From positions 406,641,969 to 406,705,968 of the forward strand of contig CM068371.1 of assembly GCA_034769895.1 (NCBI GenBank): a stretch of DNA of 64,000 bases, read 5' to 3'. The notes under the pieces are model-generated. The model was not told the DNA's origin and ran no database searches. It saw only the letters and a list, made by a program, of their open reading frames with translations. Shown here one piece after another: positions 45,429 to 55,646 of this stretch (positions are counted from its first letter, which is position 1; every line of letters begins with the position of its first letter). Made by a program: the position numbers and the translations under genes. The stretch comes from Magicicada septendecula. Lineage: Eukaryota > Arthropoda > Insecta > Hemiptera > Cicadidae.

Positions 45429-46643
45429 TGTAACAGTACATAATGACCCAGTACCATGATTATGGGTTACATAGGTATTTTCAATGTTTGTATTATGTAA
45501 TTTTTAAACACAGAATGGTTAGGTACATTGTCCCTCTGGAAAAAGGAACAACGCAAATTCAGCCAGAGTAAGACACCAAGGTCGCCGATGGACGTGAAAA
45601 CATCAAAAGAGGCCATGGCGGTGTTTGTGATGAAAGACTACAATATGAATTATGATTGGACAATAACACTGTTCCGTCATAACAAAAACAATGACGCACT
45701 GACTACAACGCATGTAACCAGGCGTTGTCCTGTATGACAAAGCTTGATGACGTAAAAATACACACACACAAGCGCAAATTTACATTTGCCTCCGTCTCAA
45801 TTCAGCGTTGTTCTTCAAAGGATCAACAGCGATGTATCGCTGTATGATCAGTTTTAACATAAAAGTTTAATACAACTAGATTCTCAATTACAATTGTGAT
45901 GGTGGAGCGATAGAGGCTTAAGTTTAATAACAATTAAAACCAGAACATGTAAAATCAGTGCTAACATTTTAATTAAAACAAAAACATGAGGCGAACACCA
46001 GCCATGCACCTGGGACTCAATCAACAACAGCGAGGGAGCAGCGCAGATCACCATTGAGAGAAGTCAAACCTTTGTCATTTTCTTTATTATTTTAATGAGC
46101 TCATTAATCGAAAACAAACCAATTAAACAATGTACTTGTAATAGGGTGAACGTATGTGAGAGTGTGTGAGTGAGCACATGGCCATGAATATCTGCCGAGG
46201 GCATTGGTTTGTGTGCAAACGAAAATACAATTTAGTACATAATTAGAGCTGCAGCACAAAGATAACAGTTCCAATGATCTTAATTAGAGTTCAAAAAGAG
46301 AATATTAAGAATGAATAGGGTTGATTAAAATAGCCACCATTTTGTTTTTTATAACATTGTACGACGCCATTTTGGGCACATGGTTTTATATACTGAATTT
46401 ACTTTGGAAATTAAAATTTGATAGTTACTTTCACTCTAAAAACAGTGTTCTCATTTGTGTCACCTTCTTTGACTAAAAAAATCTCGCTTTTAGTGAATCC
46501 TGGCACCCCTTAGGTAAAAGCACAGTAAATAAGAAGAGTATGAGCCCGGCAGTAATCAAAATTGGTAAGTACACACGTGCCATATTATGGTACTATTTGT
46601 ACATATAAATAAAAATAGATTATAATGATTGAGTAATATCACA
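45429..46643 (+). repeat. 5' LTR of element G
   Basis: 1215 bp, TGTAACAG to ATATCACA. The first 43 bases form an imperfect stem-loop: TGTAAC and CATAAT pair with ATTATG and GTTACA (45429-45471). Relative to the 3' LTR it lacks a 4-bp insertion (AAGT near 55627) and has about a dozen substitutions. Confidence 0.9.
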
Positions 46644-46645
46644 AA

Positions 46646-46663
46646 TGGTGCCCGAACAGGGAC
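46646..46663 (+). promoter_or_regulatory. Primer-binding site of element G, first copy
   Basis: TGGTGCCCGAACAGGGAC begins two bases after the LTR. It differs by one base from the classical tRNA-Lys3 site TGGCGCCCGAACAGGGAC. A second identical copy lies at 47343-47360. Confidence 0.85.
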
Positions 46664-46841
46664 TTTATATAAAATTACTTTGTATAAATAAGCCAGATTC
46701 AGAGACATAGAGGGTGACAAAATAATCCAGAACCTAATAAGAGAGGTTATGGAGGTTATGTTGACAAAATAGAGTAAGTAGGAATTGTGTAACTAATTAC
46801 AAGTAGAACGAGATAGTAATTCCAACATTTAAAGTACAAAA

Positions 46842-47093
46842 ATGGCAGAAAATAATAATAGTCTGGAAATGGATAATACAGCCACGGAATCCATTTTATT
46901 GGAAAGACACGCTAGCTCAACACCTAAAGCAGTTGAAAACAAAATCTCGTTAGAAGATTTATTCACGTTAATTAGTGACAAATTTGAACAACAGAATAAT
47001 AAATTTGAAGACAAATTAAATCAAATGAATAATACATTTAATATAAAATTAGATAGTTTTGAGAATGAGCTCAAGACTACTTTTATATACTGA
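46842..47093 (+). pseudogene. Truncated duplicate of the gag start, element G
   Basis: It is identical to the first 78 codons of the full gag at 47539, then runs into duplicated LTR sequence and stops after 83 codons. If the leader RNA is translated from its first ATG, this decoy would be made instead of full Gag, unless scanning continues or the intervening segment is spliced or skipped. Confidence 0.85.
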
Positions 47094-47342
47094 ATTTACT
47101 TTGGAAATTAAAATTTGATAGTTACTTTCACTCTAAAAACAGTGTTCTCATTTGTGTCACCTTCTTTGACTAAAAAAATCTCGCTTTTAGTGAATCCTGG
47201 CACCCCTTAGGTAAAAGCACAGTAAATAAGAAGAGTATGAGCCCGGCAGTAATCAAAATTGGTAAGTACACACGTGCCATATTATGGTACTATTTGTACA
47301 TATAAATAAAAATAGATTATAATGATTGAGTAATATCACAAA

Positions 47343-47360
47343 TGGTGCCCGAACAGGGAC
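47343..47360 (+). promoter_or_regulatory. Primer-binding site of element G, second copy
   Basis: This is the copy inside the tandem duplication, 18 bases identical to 46646-46663 and again preceded by the LTR end ATATCACA. Confidence 0.8.
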
Positions 47361-47538
47361 TTTATATAAAATTACTTTGTATAAATAAGCCAGATTCAGA
47401 GACATAGAGGGTGACAAAATAATCCAGAACCTAATAAGAGAGGTTATGGAGGTTATGTTGACAAAATAGAGTAAGTAGGAATTGTGTAACTAATTACAAG
47501 TAGAACGAGATAGTAATTCCAACATTTAAAGTACAAAA

Positions 47539-49242
47539 ATGGCAGAAAATAATAATAGTCTGGAAATGGATAATACAGCCACGGAATCCATTTTATTGGA
47601 AAGACACGCTAGCTCAACACCTAAAGCAGTTGAAAACAAAATCTCGTTAGAAGATTTATTCACGTTAATTAGTGACAAATTTGAACAACAGAATAATAAA
47701 TTTGAAGACAAATTAAATCAAATGAATAATACATTTAATATAAAATTAGATAGTTTTGAGAATGAGCTCAAGAAGCAAAATACTTTACAAAATGTCAAAT
47801 TAAATCAAGTAGAAGAGAAATTTGAAGAATTTGAAAATGAAATGTATAAACAAAATGTTGAAGTTAACAAGAAAATTAGTAAAATAGAGACACAGTATAA
47901 TAATGTTAAAAGACAAACAGAAATTGTAAATGAGCAAGTTCAAACTAAGATAAGTAATTTAGATGACAAAGTCAAACAAATCAATGAAACCGTTCAAAAT
48001 CAAAGAGAAACCCAAAGTAGAGAAGTAGAAAATAAATATGTAGAGACAGTAGAACAATTAGAAATTAAAACTAAGAATGAAGTAAACAAGCAGTTAGAAT
48101 TGAGAACTCATATTTTACAAAATAAAGTAGAACAATGTGAATCAAATGTAGTAGACCTAACCAAAAGTATTCAGACAATAGATAGCACTATATCAAAACA
48201 TGAAAATGATACAACAAATAAAATAAGTATGTTGCAGAATAGAGTTAAAGAAATAGATAGTTTAAGTGTGCAAAATTATAATGATGTGCATGATAGATAT
48301 AACCTAGTTGAGAGTGATTTGGAGAAAATGAAAAATGAATTGCGGTGGGAGATTAGAAAAAATTTAACGGGAAATACGGAAAGAATTGTTATTATGAGAG
48401 ATCTGTACAATGAAATAGAGTTAGAATTATTCAGTTACGAAAACCACTCAATACACCCCATGCGATTTATTAACCAACCCAGGGAGTACCACCATTTTAG
48501 TAGTAGTAATTGGGAGATCCAGTTAACCAAAATAATCAGATGTTTTAAGGGTAGCGCCGCGGTATGGGCAGAAGCACACAGAATAGAGTGGGGTAATTAT
48601 GAGATGTTTGAACAAGCTTTCAAGGGAAAGTATTGGCCAGAGGAGGAACAAGAAGCGTTGAGGAGTAAAATAATGGGAACGGGTAATTTCGGGAGCCACT
48701 CAAACAATAACATAACAATATATGTGACCCAGTTGTACAATGAAGTTAAATATTTAGAACCTCCAATTCCTTTTAAGTCTTTTGTAAGGTACGTTAGTAA
48801 GCATCTACCCCGAGAAGTCCAAATAACATTAATGACTAAAGAGATATCGAATTTAAGCGAACTTGAAAAAGTCCTTGATATTTTGCAGAGTATTAGGGAT
48901 AGGGAAGTGAATAGGCGACTAACACCGGGTAACTATAAATCAAACCAGGTAGAGTACAATTCACAAAGAAACAATTACTATGAACATAATGTGGTGAGTA
49001 GAGATAGAAATTATAAATCAGGTGAGTGGAGATGTTGTAGGTGTCAGCAGGAGAATTTCGCATTCTGGCAGCAGTGTTTCAAATGTAGAACGCCTAGAGA
49101 AGGACAACAGAGGAGAGACGAGGCGAGACGAGACAAACCACAAGGCAGAGAGACACCCGACACTAGAGGAGCGGTGAACAACAACCAGAGGCCAGATAAG
49201 GGACACCGAGGCCCCTCCACTAGCAGACACCAGGAAAACTAG
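47539..49242 (+). CDS. Gag with RanBP2-type zinc finger, element G, 567 aa
   Basis: A long coiled coil (about residues 28-275) is followed by a Ty3/gypsy capsid (about 290-465): NWEIQLTKIIRCFKG, YEMFEQAFKGKYWPEEEQ, KYLEPPIPFKSFVRYVSKHL. In place of the usual CCHC knuckle, residues 497-516 read W-x-C-x2-C-x3-N-x6-C-x2-C (W497, C499, C502, N506, C513, C516). That is exactly the RanBP2 zinc-finger consensus, a fold known to bind single-stranded RNA in splicing factors such as ZRANB2. A short Arg-rich tail (REGQQRRDEARRD) follows. The capsid shares its pattern with element C's Gag. The stop TAG (49240-49242) lies two bases before the pol ATG. The first ATG of this copy is preceded by the duplicated decoy start at 46842. 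Confidence 0.9.
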   Translation: MAENNNSLEMDNTATESILLERHASSTPKAVENKISLEDLFTLISDKFEQQNNKFEDKLNQMNNTFNIKLDSFENELKKQNTLQNVKLNQVEEKFEEFENEMYKQNVEVNKKISKIETQYNNVKRQTEIVNEQVQTKISNLDDKVKQINETVQNQRETQSREVENKYVETVEQLEIKTKNEVNKQLELRTHILQNKVEQCESNVVDLTKSIQTIDSTISKHENDTTNKISMLQNRVKEIDSLSVQNYNDVHDRYNLVESDLEKMKNELRWEIRKNLTGNTERIVIMRDLYNEIELELFSYENHSIHPMRFINQPREYHHFSSSNWEIQLTKIIRCFKGSAAVWAEAHRIEWGNYEMFEQAFKGKYWPEEEQEALRSKIMGTGNFGSHSNNNITIYVTQLYNEVKYLEPPIPFKSFVRYVSKHLPREVQITLMTKEISNLSELEKVLDILQSIRDREVNRRLTPGNYKSNQVEYNSQRNNYYEHNVVSRDRNYKSGEWRCCRCQQENFAFWQQCFKCRTPREGQQRRDEARRDKPQGRETPDTRGAVNNNQRPDKGHRGPSTSRHQEN

Positions 49243-49244
49243 AA

Positions 49245-52200
49245 ATGACAGTGGTAGCCAGGACCCGACCACTGTTCAGGGAAACGCAGGAGGTCCAACC
49301 AGTCGAGGAGATACACAGCCATGTAATAAAAGCAGATATTGTCGCTGACCTGATGGAAGAAGAAAACAATGCCAATAGCGAGGTGAGAGCAGGACTGACA
49401 GAGATTCAGGTAACTGTAGGAATTAAGAATTTTAAAACATTGATAGATACGGGTAGCGAAATTTCCGTGATCGCAGAGAACATTTTAGCAGAATTAAGAG
49501 AGTTTAACAAAGATATCCCAATTTTACCAGTAGCAGGAGTCACGGTAATAGGAGTCACGGGTGTACGCAGTAAGAGAGTCACTAAACAGATACATTTGAA
49601 TTTTCTAATAGATAATGTAAAATTTGTAAACACATTTTTGGTAGTAAGAGGGTTAAGTTTAGATGTCATACTGGGTAACGATTTTTTGCAAAGAACGAAA
49701 GCTGTTATAAATTTTAGAGATAAGGTGATAGAGTTAGATGGGGGTGACCGGTCGGTAAGAGTAAAATTTGAGCATATAATAGGTAGAGTTAGAACGTGCG
49801 GAGTTAAAATACTACAGAAGGGGGTAAGTGAGAATAATTTAGGTACCAAGGTAAGTGCATGTTTAGAGACAGAATATATGAGTGAGTTGGAGAGTGAAAA
49901 GAGTAATATTAATGATGCTGTATGGGAGTTAAGGGCGGATGAATTTTGTAGTGAAGGTGAGGTGGTAAGGAGTGGCCAGCGTGCAGCGTTATGGCAGGTG
50001 ATAGTGAGGTATAGAGGAGTGTTTGCCGAGGTTCCAGGAAGGGCAAGAGAGTATGAATGTGTATTACAAATAAGGGAACACACACCGTTCATGCAAAGGA
50101 GCTACCCCGTCCCTTACTCAAAAAGAAGAGCGGTGCAGAGAGAACTCGACAGGATGGTAGAAACAGGTATAATCGAACGGTCAGTATCGCATTATTCTAA
50201 TCCACTCGTAGTAGTAATCAAGAAGGATGGACGCGTACGTTTGTGTCTAGATGCCAGAAGAATAAACCAGATCATAATTCCCGACAGACAGTCACCAGAG
50301 CCTATCAATGAGATCTTCCAGAAGTTCAGTGGAGTAAAGTATATGACATCGTTGGATTTGACATCTGGATATTGGCAGGTTCCGCTAGCAGAGGTTAGTA
50401 GAAAGTACACAGCATTTTTATTTAATGGTAAGAACTACCAGTTTCGACGTCTACCTTTCGGATTGAACACCAGCGTCGCCAGCTTTATAAAGTGTTTAGA
50501 TAAAATTTTGCGGCCCAAGGACTTAGACTTTTTGACGGTCTACGTGGACGATATTTTGATTGCATCCAGGACTTTCGAGGACCATTTAGAGCACTTGGAA
50601 TATGTATTGGCTAAACTAGAGGCAGGAGGACTCACAGTGAATTGGGACAAGTCAACGTTTCTGCAGACACAGGTAAAATTTTTAGGATTCATTATCACAC
50701 CTGAAGGAATCTCAGCGAACCCCGACAAAGTCGAATCAATCATGCGTTTCCCTGAACCGAGGAATGTGAAACAATTACAAAGTTTCCTTGGGTTATGTAA
50801 TTTCTACCGGAAATTTCAGCAGAACTATGCAGATTTAACCACAAGATTGAGCGCAGTACTCCAGAAAACCAAACAATGGAAATGGGGAGAGAAGGAGCGC
50901 ACAGCATTTGAAGAGATAAAGAAGAAGTTCAGTCAAATGGTAATGATGAACCACCCAGACTTCGAGAAAGTATTTTATTTACAAACGGATGCGAGCAATG
51001 TGGCCATCGGTGCAGAATTATACCAAGAAGGCGAGGACAAGGAGCATAAGGTAATAGCATTTGCAAGTAGATCATTGATCCAGGCAGAGAAGAACTACAC
51101 GACGATGGAGAAGGAGTTGTTGAGTATAGTATTCGCCGTTGGAAAGTTTCGCACATACATTCTAGGAAATCGCACAGTAATTAGGATGGACCACAAAGCT
51201 TTATCATTTTTAAACACATGTAAACTTGCTCATAGCCGTCTAACCAGATGGGTACTGATATTACAAGAATATAATTTTGAGTGGGAATATATCAAGGGAT
51301 CGGAGAACAAGATACCGGACACTCTGTCAAGGATAGACATGCTGCACAACAGAACAGGTAGAGATTTAAAGGAAATCGAGATTTTCAAGATCAGCCGAGA
51401 GGATAAAATTTTTGGAGCGGAGATGAGAGACATCTGGACCATGCAACGAGCAGAGGACAAGTCAGGTAAGGTTATAGAGAGTTTAGAAAAGGAGGTAAGT
51501 GGATCAGAGTATAGTCAGTATTTTCAAGTTCATAATGGGTTATTGTTTAAGAGGATAGTAGGGGGTGAGCGTGTTTGGAAATTAGTAGTTCCAGAAGGGT
51601 TAGTTGATAAGGTTATTTGGGATTGTCATTTAAGGTATGGTCATTTCGGAGCGAAGAAGTGTGTGAGTGTATTGAAAGAGTCTTGTGTTTTTAGAAATAT
51701 GGAGAGAAGGGTTAGAAGGTTGTTAAAGAGTTGTGATTTATGCCAGAAATCAAAAGTGGTCAACTATAGAGTCGAAGGGGAGATGAATTTTATAAAAGTG
51801 GAGAGACCATTTGATCTGGTTGCAGTGGATTTGTTCGGACCGTTACCAAAGGGTAGAGGAGGAGTGCAGTATGTGTTTGTAATGTTAGATACCTTTTCTA
51901 AGTATGTGAGGCTGTATAGTATTAAAAGAGCTACCAGTCGGGTATTGAGTGAGAAAGTGACTAAAGACTACATGATACAAGTGGGTAAGCCGAAAATAAT
52001 TTTATCAGATCATGGACCGCAATTCATCAGTGGCAGATGGCGTCAGACATTAGGATGGGAAGGAATCATCACGAAGCATACGGCTGTGTACCATCCCCAG
52101 TCCAACCAGGCTGAGCGTGTAATGAGAGAGATAGGCAGGATCTTTAGAGCCTATTGTCACGCTAAACACAGCGAGTGGCCGTTGTATGTTAAGAAGGTAG

Positions 52201-52631
52201 AGAGTTGGCTGAACAGTACCACCCACGAGTCCACCGGCTATACACCTCACGAGCTTATCAAAGGGACACGCCCTACGAGAATATTGGAACAGTTATTTGA
52301 TTACCCATCTGAGAACACACCTATGGACGTGAGCATCAAGATTCGTTTGGCAAATGAGAACCTTTTGAGCAAAGGAGAAAGACGGAAGAGTAGGCACGAC
52401 ACAAGAGGTAAGTGGATGAAATATGAAATAGGACAGTTGGTATTGGTGAAGAGGCACGATTTGTCAAATGCACAGGAGAAGGAAATTAAGAAGTTCTTTC
52501 TGCTGTACGAAGGACCTTATGAGGTAATTGAAATTAAAATGCAGAATGCCTATGTACTACAGGATAGGGAGACTAAAGAAATAGTGGGTACACAAAATGC
52601 TAGCAATTTGAAGTTGTACTGGACAGCATAG
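49245..52631 (+). CDS. Pol polyprotein (protease, RT, RNase H, integrase), element G, 1128 aa
   Basis: Aspartic protease LIDTGSEISVIAE (catalytic Asp68). Reverse transcriptase with LDLTSGYWQVPLAE (Asp371), LPFGLNTSVASF and YVDD at 433-436. RNase H begins at LQTDASNVAIGAEL (Asp582). The integrase has an HHCC zinc site, H795-x4-H800-x29-C830-x2-C833, and catalytic D862 (VAVDLFGP), D922 (LSDHGPQF) and E957 (HPQSNQAER). All expected catalytic residues are present and the frame is uninterrupted, so it may be active. The frame is -1 relative to gag and opens after a TAG at 49221-49223, giving a 19-base overlap with gag. It could be made by frameshifting in that overlap or by reinitiation at the ATG at 49245, just after the gag stop (TAGAAATG). 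Confidence 0.95.
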   Translation: MTVVARTRPLFRETQEVQPVEEIHSHVIKADIVADLMEEENNANSEVRAGLTEIQVTVGIKNFKTLIDTGSEISVIAENILAELREFNKDIPILPVAGVTVIGVTGVRSKRVTKQIHLNFLIDNVKFVNTFLVVRGLSLDVILGNDFLQRTKAVINFRDKVIELDGGDRSVRVKFEHIIGRVRTCGVKILQKGVSENNLGTKVSACLETEYMSELESEKSNINDAVWELRADEFCSEGEVVRSGQRAALWQVIVRYRGVFAEVPGRAREYECVLQIREHTPFMQRSYPVPYSKRRAVQRELDRMVETGIIERSVSHYSNPLVVVIKKDGRVRLCLDARRINQIIIPDRQSPEPINEIFQKFSGVKYMTSLDLTSGYWQVPLAEVSRKYTAFLFNGKNYQFRRLPFGLNTSVASFIKCLDKILRPKDLDFLTVYVDDILIASRTFEDHLEHLEYVLAKLEAGGLTVNWDKSTFLQTQVKFLGFIITPEGISANPDKVESIMRFPEPRNVKQLQSFLGLCNFYRKFQQNYADLTTRLSAVLQKTKQWKWGEKERTAFEEIKKKFSQMVMMNHPDFEKVFYLQTDASNVAIGAELYQEGEDKEHKVIAFASRSLIQAEKNYTTMEKELLSIVFAVGKFRTYILGNRTVIRMDHKALSFLNTCKLAHSRLTRWVLILQEYNFEWEYIKGSENKIPDTLSRIDMLHNRTGRDLKEIEIFKISREDKIFGAEMRDIWTMQRAEDKSGKVIESLEKEVSGSEYSQYFQVHNGLLFKRIVGGERVWKLVVPEGLVDKVIWDCHLRYGHFGAKKCVSVLKESCVFRNMERRVRRLLKSCDLCQKSKVVNYRVEGEMNFIKVERPFDLVAVDLFGPLPKGRGGVQYVFVMLDTFSKYVRLYSIKRATSRVLSEKVTKDYMIQVGKPKIILSDHGPQFISGRWRQTLGWEGIITKHTAVYHPQSNQAERVMREIGRIFRAYCHAKHSEWPLYVKKVESWLNSTTHESTGYTPHELIKGTRPTRILEQLFDYPSENTPMDVSIKIRLANENLLSKGERRKSRHDTRGKWMKYEIGQLVLVKRHDLSNAQEKEIKKFFLLYEGPYEVIEIKMQNAYVLQDRETKEIVGTQNASNLKLYWTA

Positions 52632-52664
52632 AAAGTAACAATGGGTACTTGATTAGATGTGTGA

Positions 52665-52698
<34 letters not shown>

Positions 52699-54413
52699 TG
52701 TGTCTCAGTAACAAATCATTTCTTTGAAAATGTGAAGTAAAATATGTTAAATTTGTTACAATGATAGAAATGAGTATTGTTGGTTTTCCATCTGAAAACA
52801 CAGAGATATGTGTATGTAAGGTAAGCAGAGCAGGCGATCCATTGTTGTCAGTCCTATCTTGTTATAGCAGTGAATATAGTTGTGAAAAAAGGTAAAGCTC
52901 GAACTTGTAAAGTGTCTATGTGAAAATTTTAAATAATTAACGAACTTGTTTTTGAGCAAGAGTGAAGAGTATTTTGTAGTTAGGTGGTGTTAGTGAATTA
53001 TAAGTCAAAATTGGACTGTGAGAACAGTTAAGGTAAAAGAAGTAAAGTATAAGTAATGGGCTAGGACAGTAGTGACATGTACTACTGTGGCTAGCGAAAT
53101 GGGTTGATGAGCAACACATAGAATAGAAAGTATTCTATACATCATCGGAGGCCTCATGTAGGTGTAAATGCACTGTGCACTTTGAATGTAATTCATATTG
53201 TATGTGATTTTAATTGTGCAGTGTATCAATACTGTTAAAGTGTAAAATATGTAAATGAGATTAATTTCCCCGACTTTTCGGGCGATTACTGCCTTACCAG
53301 CACTAATCGTGGTTTTGGCGAGCGGTCAGCTATGGCCATTATTTAAGTCCCTTGACCATAGCTGTCTTGAAATTGGTGTAGAATAGAAATTAACAGGGGG
53401 GAATATCTAGGGGGAAATTCCCCGGAACTATGGAACAGCGGCTGCCACTCTGTTCGAGAAGGAACAGCGAAGCCAGGTGGTAGAACCGTTTAAGGGCGTG
53501 TAATTATATAGGTTTAGATATTATTATATCTTGTTGTTTAAATGTGAAGCCAACACAAGGACAAAGGAGATGACAATTCCTCCACAATTACAGTCCTTGC
53601 AGAGGCACCCGAGCGCTACGGTTCGGTTGGGGGGCAATAGAGTGTGTGGTTAGGAGGTCATTACAGGGGTAATGACGATAAGTGTTGAGATATAGTAGAT
53701 TTTAAAGTTGGAAGTCTAAAGTTACAAATGAAGTTGAATAAAATATTATAGTAAGCTGCCATTTACAAAATAGAAGAAGTGAATCTAAGTTGAGTAACAA
53801 AATTTAAATAAAAAAAGTGTCTGCCATGATAGTTGTAAGCTGAATTTATAGAAATATATAGGTGAAGGTATTTTGGGGGTATATTAAAGAATTGTTGATG
53901 TATTGTGTTATGTGTAGTTATATATATGTTGTTTATTTTCTTACAAGGAAGAAATTGAGTTTGGTGGTGGTAAAAAATCAATGTATTCTAAGTCTTGTAG
54001 TTGTGAGGTTGAAACTTTTGAATTAAAAAACAAACCAATGCCCCAAACACAAACCAATGCGTCTAAAAGGGAACATATCAGTTGTAGATATGTAAGTGTA
54101 CTAGACCACTATTTTAAAATTTTGTATTCGATGTTTCAGAGTTTTGTGGTGTTGTGACCGCAGTCCTGGGCTGGCTGGAGCGTCAGAACAGGAGTGTAGA
54201 GTGCCTCATGGCCTTATGGTGTAGGGATCTCTCAGGAGAAGTCCAGTAAGGTCAGAGGGTGCGACCAACATCATGGGACCAATGGTAAGTAATGATAAAA
54301 TTTTGTTGTAACATTACAGGGGGTTGTGGTGACATATCTAGACCGATCCTTTTAGGAAAGTGTGAATGAGTCAAGGAAATTTTTTGAGTTTCGACACAAA
54401 AAAAAAGTTTCCT
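52632..54413 (+). other. Non-coding 3' region of element G
   Basis: 1.8 kb between pol and the polypurine tract. No env-like ORF, signal peptide or membrane protein is seen on the plus strand; short minus-strand ORFs are featureless. It begins with AATAAA (52664-52669) running into a 30-base A tract. Confidence 0.6.
52667..52696 (+). repeat. Poly(A) tract, 30 bp
   Basis: An uninterrupted run of A 35 bases after the pol stop, overlapping an AATAAA. Confidence 0.9.
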
Positions 54414-54423
54414 TGAGGGGGTT
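54414..54423 (+). promoter_or_regulatory. Polypurine tract of element G
   Basis: GAGGGGG and two or three T lie directly before the TGTAACAG start of the 3' LTR. Confidence 0.7.
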
Positions 54424-55642
54424 TGTAACAGTACATAATGACCCAGTACCATGATTATGGGTTACATAGGTATTTTCAATGTTTGTATTATGTAATTTTT
54501 AAACACAGAATGGTTAGGTACATTGTCCCTCTGGAAAAAGGAACAACGCAAATTCAGCCAGAGTAAGACACCAAGGTTGCCGATGGACGTGAAAACATCA
54601 AAAGAGGCCATGGCGGTGTTTGTGACGAAAGACTACAATATGAATTATGATTGGATAATAACACTGTTCCATCATAACAAAAACAATGACGCACTGACTA
54701 CAACGCATGTAACCAGGCGTTGTCCTGTATGACAAAGCTTGATGACGTAAAAATACACACACACAAGCGCAAATTTACATTTGCCTCCGTCTCAATTCAG
54801 CGTTGTTCTTCAAAGGATCAACAGCGATGTATCGCTGTATGATCAGTTTTAACATAAAAGTTTAATACAACTAGATTCTCAATTACAACTGTGATGGTGG
54901 AGCGATAGAGGCTCAAGTTTAATAACAATTAAAACCAGAACATGTAAAATCAGTGCTAACATTTTAATTAAAACAAAAACATGAGGCGAACACCAGCCAT
55001 GCACCTGGGACTCAATCAACAACAGCGAGGGAGCAGCGCAGATCACCATTGAGAGAAGTCAAACCTTTGTCATTTTCTTTATTATTTTAATGAGCTCATT
55101 AATCGAAAACAAACCAATTAAACAATGTACTTGTAATAGGGTGAACGTATGTGAGAGTGTGTGAGTGAGCACATGCCCATGAATATCTGCCGAGGGCATT
55201 GGTTTGTGTGCAAACGAAAATACAATTTAGTACATAATTAGAGCTGCAGCACAAAGATAACAGTTCCAATGATCTTAATTAGAGATCAAAAAGAGAATAT
55301 TAAGAATGAATAGGGTTGATTAAAATAGCCACCATTTTGTTTTTTATAACATTGTACGACGCCATTTTGGGCACATGGTTTTATACACTGAATTTACTTT
55401 GGAAATTAAAATTTGATAGTTACTTTCACTCTAAAAACAGTGTTCTCATTTGTGTCACCTTCTTTGGCTCAAAAAATCTCGCTTTTAGTGAATCCTGGCA
55501 CCCCTTAGGTAAAAGCACAGTAAATAAGAAGAGTATGAGCCCGGCAGTAATCAAAATTGGTAAGTACACACATGCCATATTATGGTACTATTTGTACATA
55601 TATATAAAAATAGATTATAATGATTAAGTGAGTAATATCACA
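54424..55642 (+). repeat. 3' LTR of element G
   Basis: 1219 bp, the same TGTAACAG to ATATCACA limits as the 5' LTR, about 99 percent identical to it, with a 4-bp insertion near 55627. Confidence 0.9.
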
Positions 55643-55646
55643 ACAA
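55643..55646. repeat. Target-site duplication ACAA, right copy (element G)
   Basis: It follows the ATATCACA end of the 3' LTR and matches 45425-45428. Confidence 0.75.

Larger units (their letters stand above)
46384..47773 (+). repeat. Tandem duplication of LTR end, primer site, leader and gag start in element G
   Basis: Segment 46384-47076 is repeated, apparently without change, at 47081-47773 (offset 697). Four extra bases, CTAC, lie at the junction. Each unit holds the last 260 bp of the LTR, a primer-binding site, the leader and the first 78 or so gag codons. Confidence 0.9.
45429..55642 (+). mobile_element. Element G: Ty3/gypsy-type LTR retrotransposon, gag and pol complete
   Basis: LTRs (45429-46643, 54424-55642), primer-binding site, gag (47539-49242), pol (49245-52631), a 1.8 kb non-coding 3' region, polypurine tract and a 4-bp ACAA duplication define a complete insertion of 10.2 kb. 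The pol order protease, reverse transcriptase, RNase H, integrase is the Ty3/gypsy order. No env-like ORF follows pol. The LTRs differ at about a dozen of 1215 positions plus a 4-bp indel, roughly 1 percent, so the insertion is recent. The only structural damage is the tandem duplication of the 5' leader. It is inserted in the inferred F LTR within dipeptidase intron 1. Confidence 0.9.

Noticed and set aside
45528..45737. 69-codon ORF in the 5' LTR of element G, repeated at 54523-54732
   Set aside because: Both copies are the two LTRs of one insertion, so conservation carries no information; no known domain.
49406..50092. 228-codon minus-strand ORF
   Set aside because: It lies wholly within the protease-to-RT part of pol on the other strand and has no recognisable domain; it is a shadow of pol.
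52632..54413. Search for an env-like gene after pol in element G
   Set aside because: No plus-strand ORF of useful length and no signal peptide or membrane-protein pattern; splicing cannot be ruled out but nothing supports it.
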